Shown here: piece by piece, positions 62,839-64,000 of the stretch | How the letters are laid out: each line of letters begins with the position of its first letter | Numbering within the stretch: position 1 is the stretch's first letter | Source: Montifringilla adamsi | Lineage: Eukaryota; Chordata; Aves; Passeriformes; Passeridae | Assembly: GCA_017590115.1 (NCBI GenBank) | Contig: JAGGNK010006559.1 | Location: 3,889,642-3,953,641, forward strand | Direction of reading: 5' to 3' | DNA length: 64,000 nucleotides | Notes under the pieces: generated by a model | What the model was told of the DNA's origin: nothing | The model's database searches: none | What the model saw: only the letters and a program-made list of their open reading frames with translations | Program-made: the position numbers and the translations under genes

Positions 62839-64000
62839 TCAAAGGATTCAAAATGCAGTGTTAGCAATTAACAGTGAAATAACTTTGAATATATTCTTGG
62901 AAGAGTTCCTATGCCTTGAAAATGTCTTTCAAATGACAGAGAGAAGATAGACAACAGGGATTTACATAAGCAGGCAATTTTAGTTTCAAATATTTCCTTT
63001 TAATTTAGGAATGCACAATGCATTCTGTCATATACGTGCTCATTATAAAAAGCACTTTCATTTATCACATTTCATTTCTGAATGAAGAAAGGGAAAACCA
63101 AGGCTTGTGATGACTGCTGTTTTTTCCCTTTAGTTCAGACACAATGCAATAAAATGTAGTCCTGAGACTGTATTGTCTTTTGCAAGTTCAGCAGTCAGAA
63201 TCACAGCACAAAGTACAGTGTTGTGCCAGATAGGTATCGTGTTCTGCCAACAGCAAATGACAAAGCAGAGTAAAGTAAAAGTCCAAGAAGATGTCCCAAA
63301 TGCTTCTGTAAGCCAGCAGTGCTAAAATTTGCCTTCGAACAAAGAAGATCTCAAAAAATATACCACATGCAACATGAAACCAAGAAAAAATAAATCTCAA
63401 AGCCACCACTACTGTTATGTATCCCAGCTCTCAATTTTGCTGCATGCAACTGACAGCTTGGTTCCATGGGGATAAATTATCCTCTGCTGAATGCCCCACC
63501 TCTGGTGTGGCTGGTGGGCACATCCAACATACATTTCTCTGCTTAATTTTATTTGCATTTTAGTGTTGCTAGAAGGTAGAATAATCTAGTGCAGCCTGAC
63601 ACAAGGTGAATACTGAAGGACACCAGAGAGGAAGATGTAGAGAACAATTTACTGATGTGCATCTGTCTGATCCTGGTCATGACCTGGGTCAACCAGTCTG
63701 GGGTAATTTTTCTGTGTTGGCATCAGTGTTGGCATTGTTCTGCTGCTTTTTGGTGCAGTAAACAGGGGGCTGTCATGTCACTGATGGAGACGAGGGCAGC
63801 ACATAAACAGTTTTTAGCATTTGCCCTCCCCATACCAGATTTTTCTGGGTTTGAAAATCTCCTTTTGCTTTCTTGTTTATAAACAAGTGAACCTTTTCAT
63901 GGGGAGTTCCTGCCTTGAAGTTTAAAAAACCATCCCAGTAAAACCTCACTTTAGGTCCAGACCCTGCTAAAGGGTCAAGTGTGAGAAAGAAAATTCTAAA
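62839..64000. other. AT-rich intronic DNA, nothing recognised
   Basis: No further exon or repeat recognised up to the window edge. Short frames of 73-75 codons have no family features. Confidence 0.5.

Larger units (their letters stand above)
1..64000 (-). other. DLGAP1: Internal part of the DLGAP1 locus (two exons, long introns)
   Basis: The two certain exons place the whole window inside a single minus-strand gene. The first exon present ends its codon series at a CAG|GT donor (58122). The second begins after a CAG acceptor (55927) and ends in phase 1 (55687). The large N-terminal coding exon known for this family is not in the window and should lie above 64000. The exon that normally follows, with the short GVIKLSSAVEV-like segment, was not found below 55687. 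Everything from 1 to 55686 is therefore read as one unfinished downstream intron, apart from the candidate exon at 28797-28937. Very long introns are typical of this gene in vertebrates. No promoter, first exon or polyadenylation site of the gene could be identified. Confidence 0.85.

Overview
The window is 64 kb of non-coding-rich vertebrate nuclear DNA, most likely from a bird. Two observations support this: every clearly recognisable interspersed repeat is a CR1 LINE (3' ends with the ATTCTATGATTCTAT-type terminus, plus endonuclease and reverse-transcriptase relics), and the only recognisable gene is a vertebrate neuronal gene with canonical GT-AG introns. Turtle or crocodilian origin, which would also give CR1, is not excluded by sequence alone. 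There is no bacterial, plasmid or organellar signal, so the usual operon, RBS and CRISPR categories do not apply.

Gene content. The window lies inside DLGAP1 (GKAP/SAPAP1, a postsynaptic scaffold), transcribed on the minus strand. Two internal coding exons are certain: 58122-58299 (178 nt) and 55687-55927 (241 nt), separated by a 2.2 kb intron. Together they encode three RSxSYxRA-type repeats that bind the guanylate-kinase domain of PSD-95. Upstream exons lie beyond 64000 and downstream exons beyond position 1, so the left 55.7 kb is the window's share of one very long downstream intron.

A third, unrecognised minus-strand exon candidate sits in that long intron at 28797-28937 (141 nt). It has a good acceptor, branch-point and donor, one open frame, several retained CpGs, and a 1-1 phase that fits in frame directly after the 241-nt exon. 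The 241-nt exon also starts with GTGAGT right after its acceptor CAG, a textbook recursive-splice configuration. These two signals are the most interesting in the window.

Repeats. CR1 copies left of 36 kb are all antisense (7.9, 12.5, 13.0, 23.2-24.0 and 35.5-35.8 kb). Those right of 37 kb are all sense (37.8, 51.5, 52.6 and 62.5 kb). The 23.4-24.0 and 35.5-35.8 kb copies are old coding relics (endonuclease and start of RT). Simple repeats, long T tracts, one 59-N assembly gap inside a poly-C tract at 28.1 kb, a 27-bp tandem duplication (16.9 kb) and a 39-bp imperfect one (52.4 kb) complete the repeat content.

The rest is AT-rich intron. Several segments with unusually many CpGs or dense homeodomain, C/EBP or CRE-like words (8.5, 30.2-30.6, 39.4-39.8, 40.1-40.6, 43.2-43.4, 51.2 and 60.4-60.7 kb) are candidate conserved regulatory elements; this is inference from composition only. 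Apart from those in the two exons, the long ORFs (up to 164 codons) look like chance or repeat-derived reading frames.
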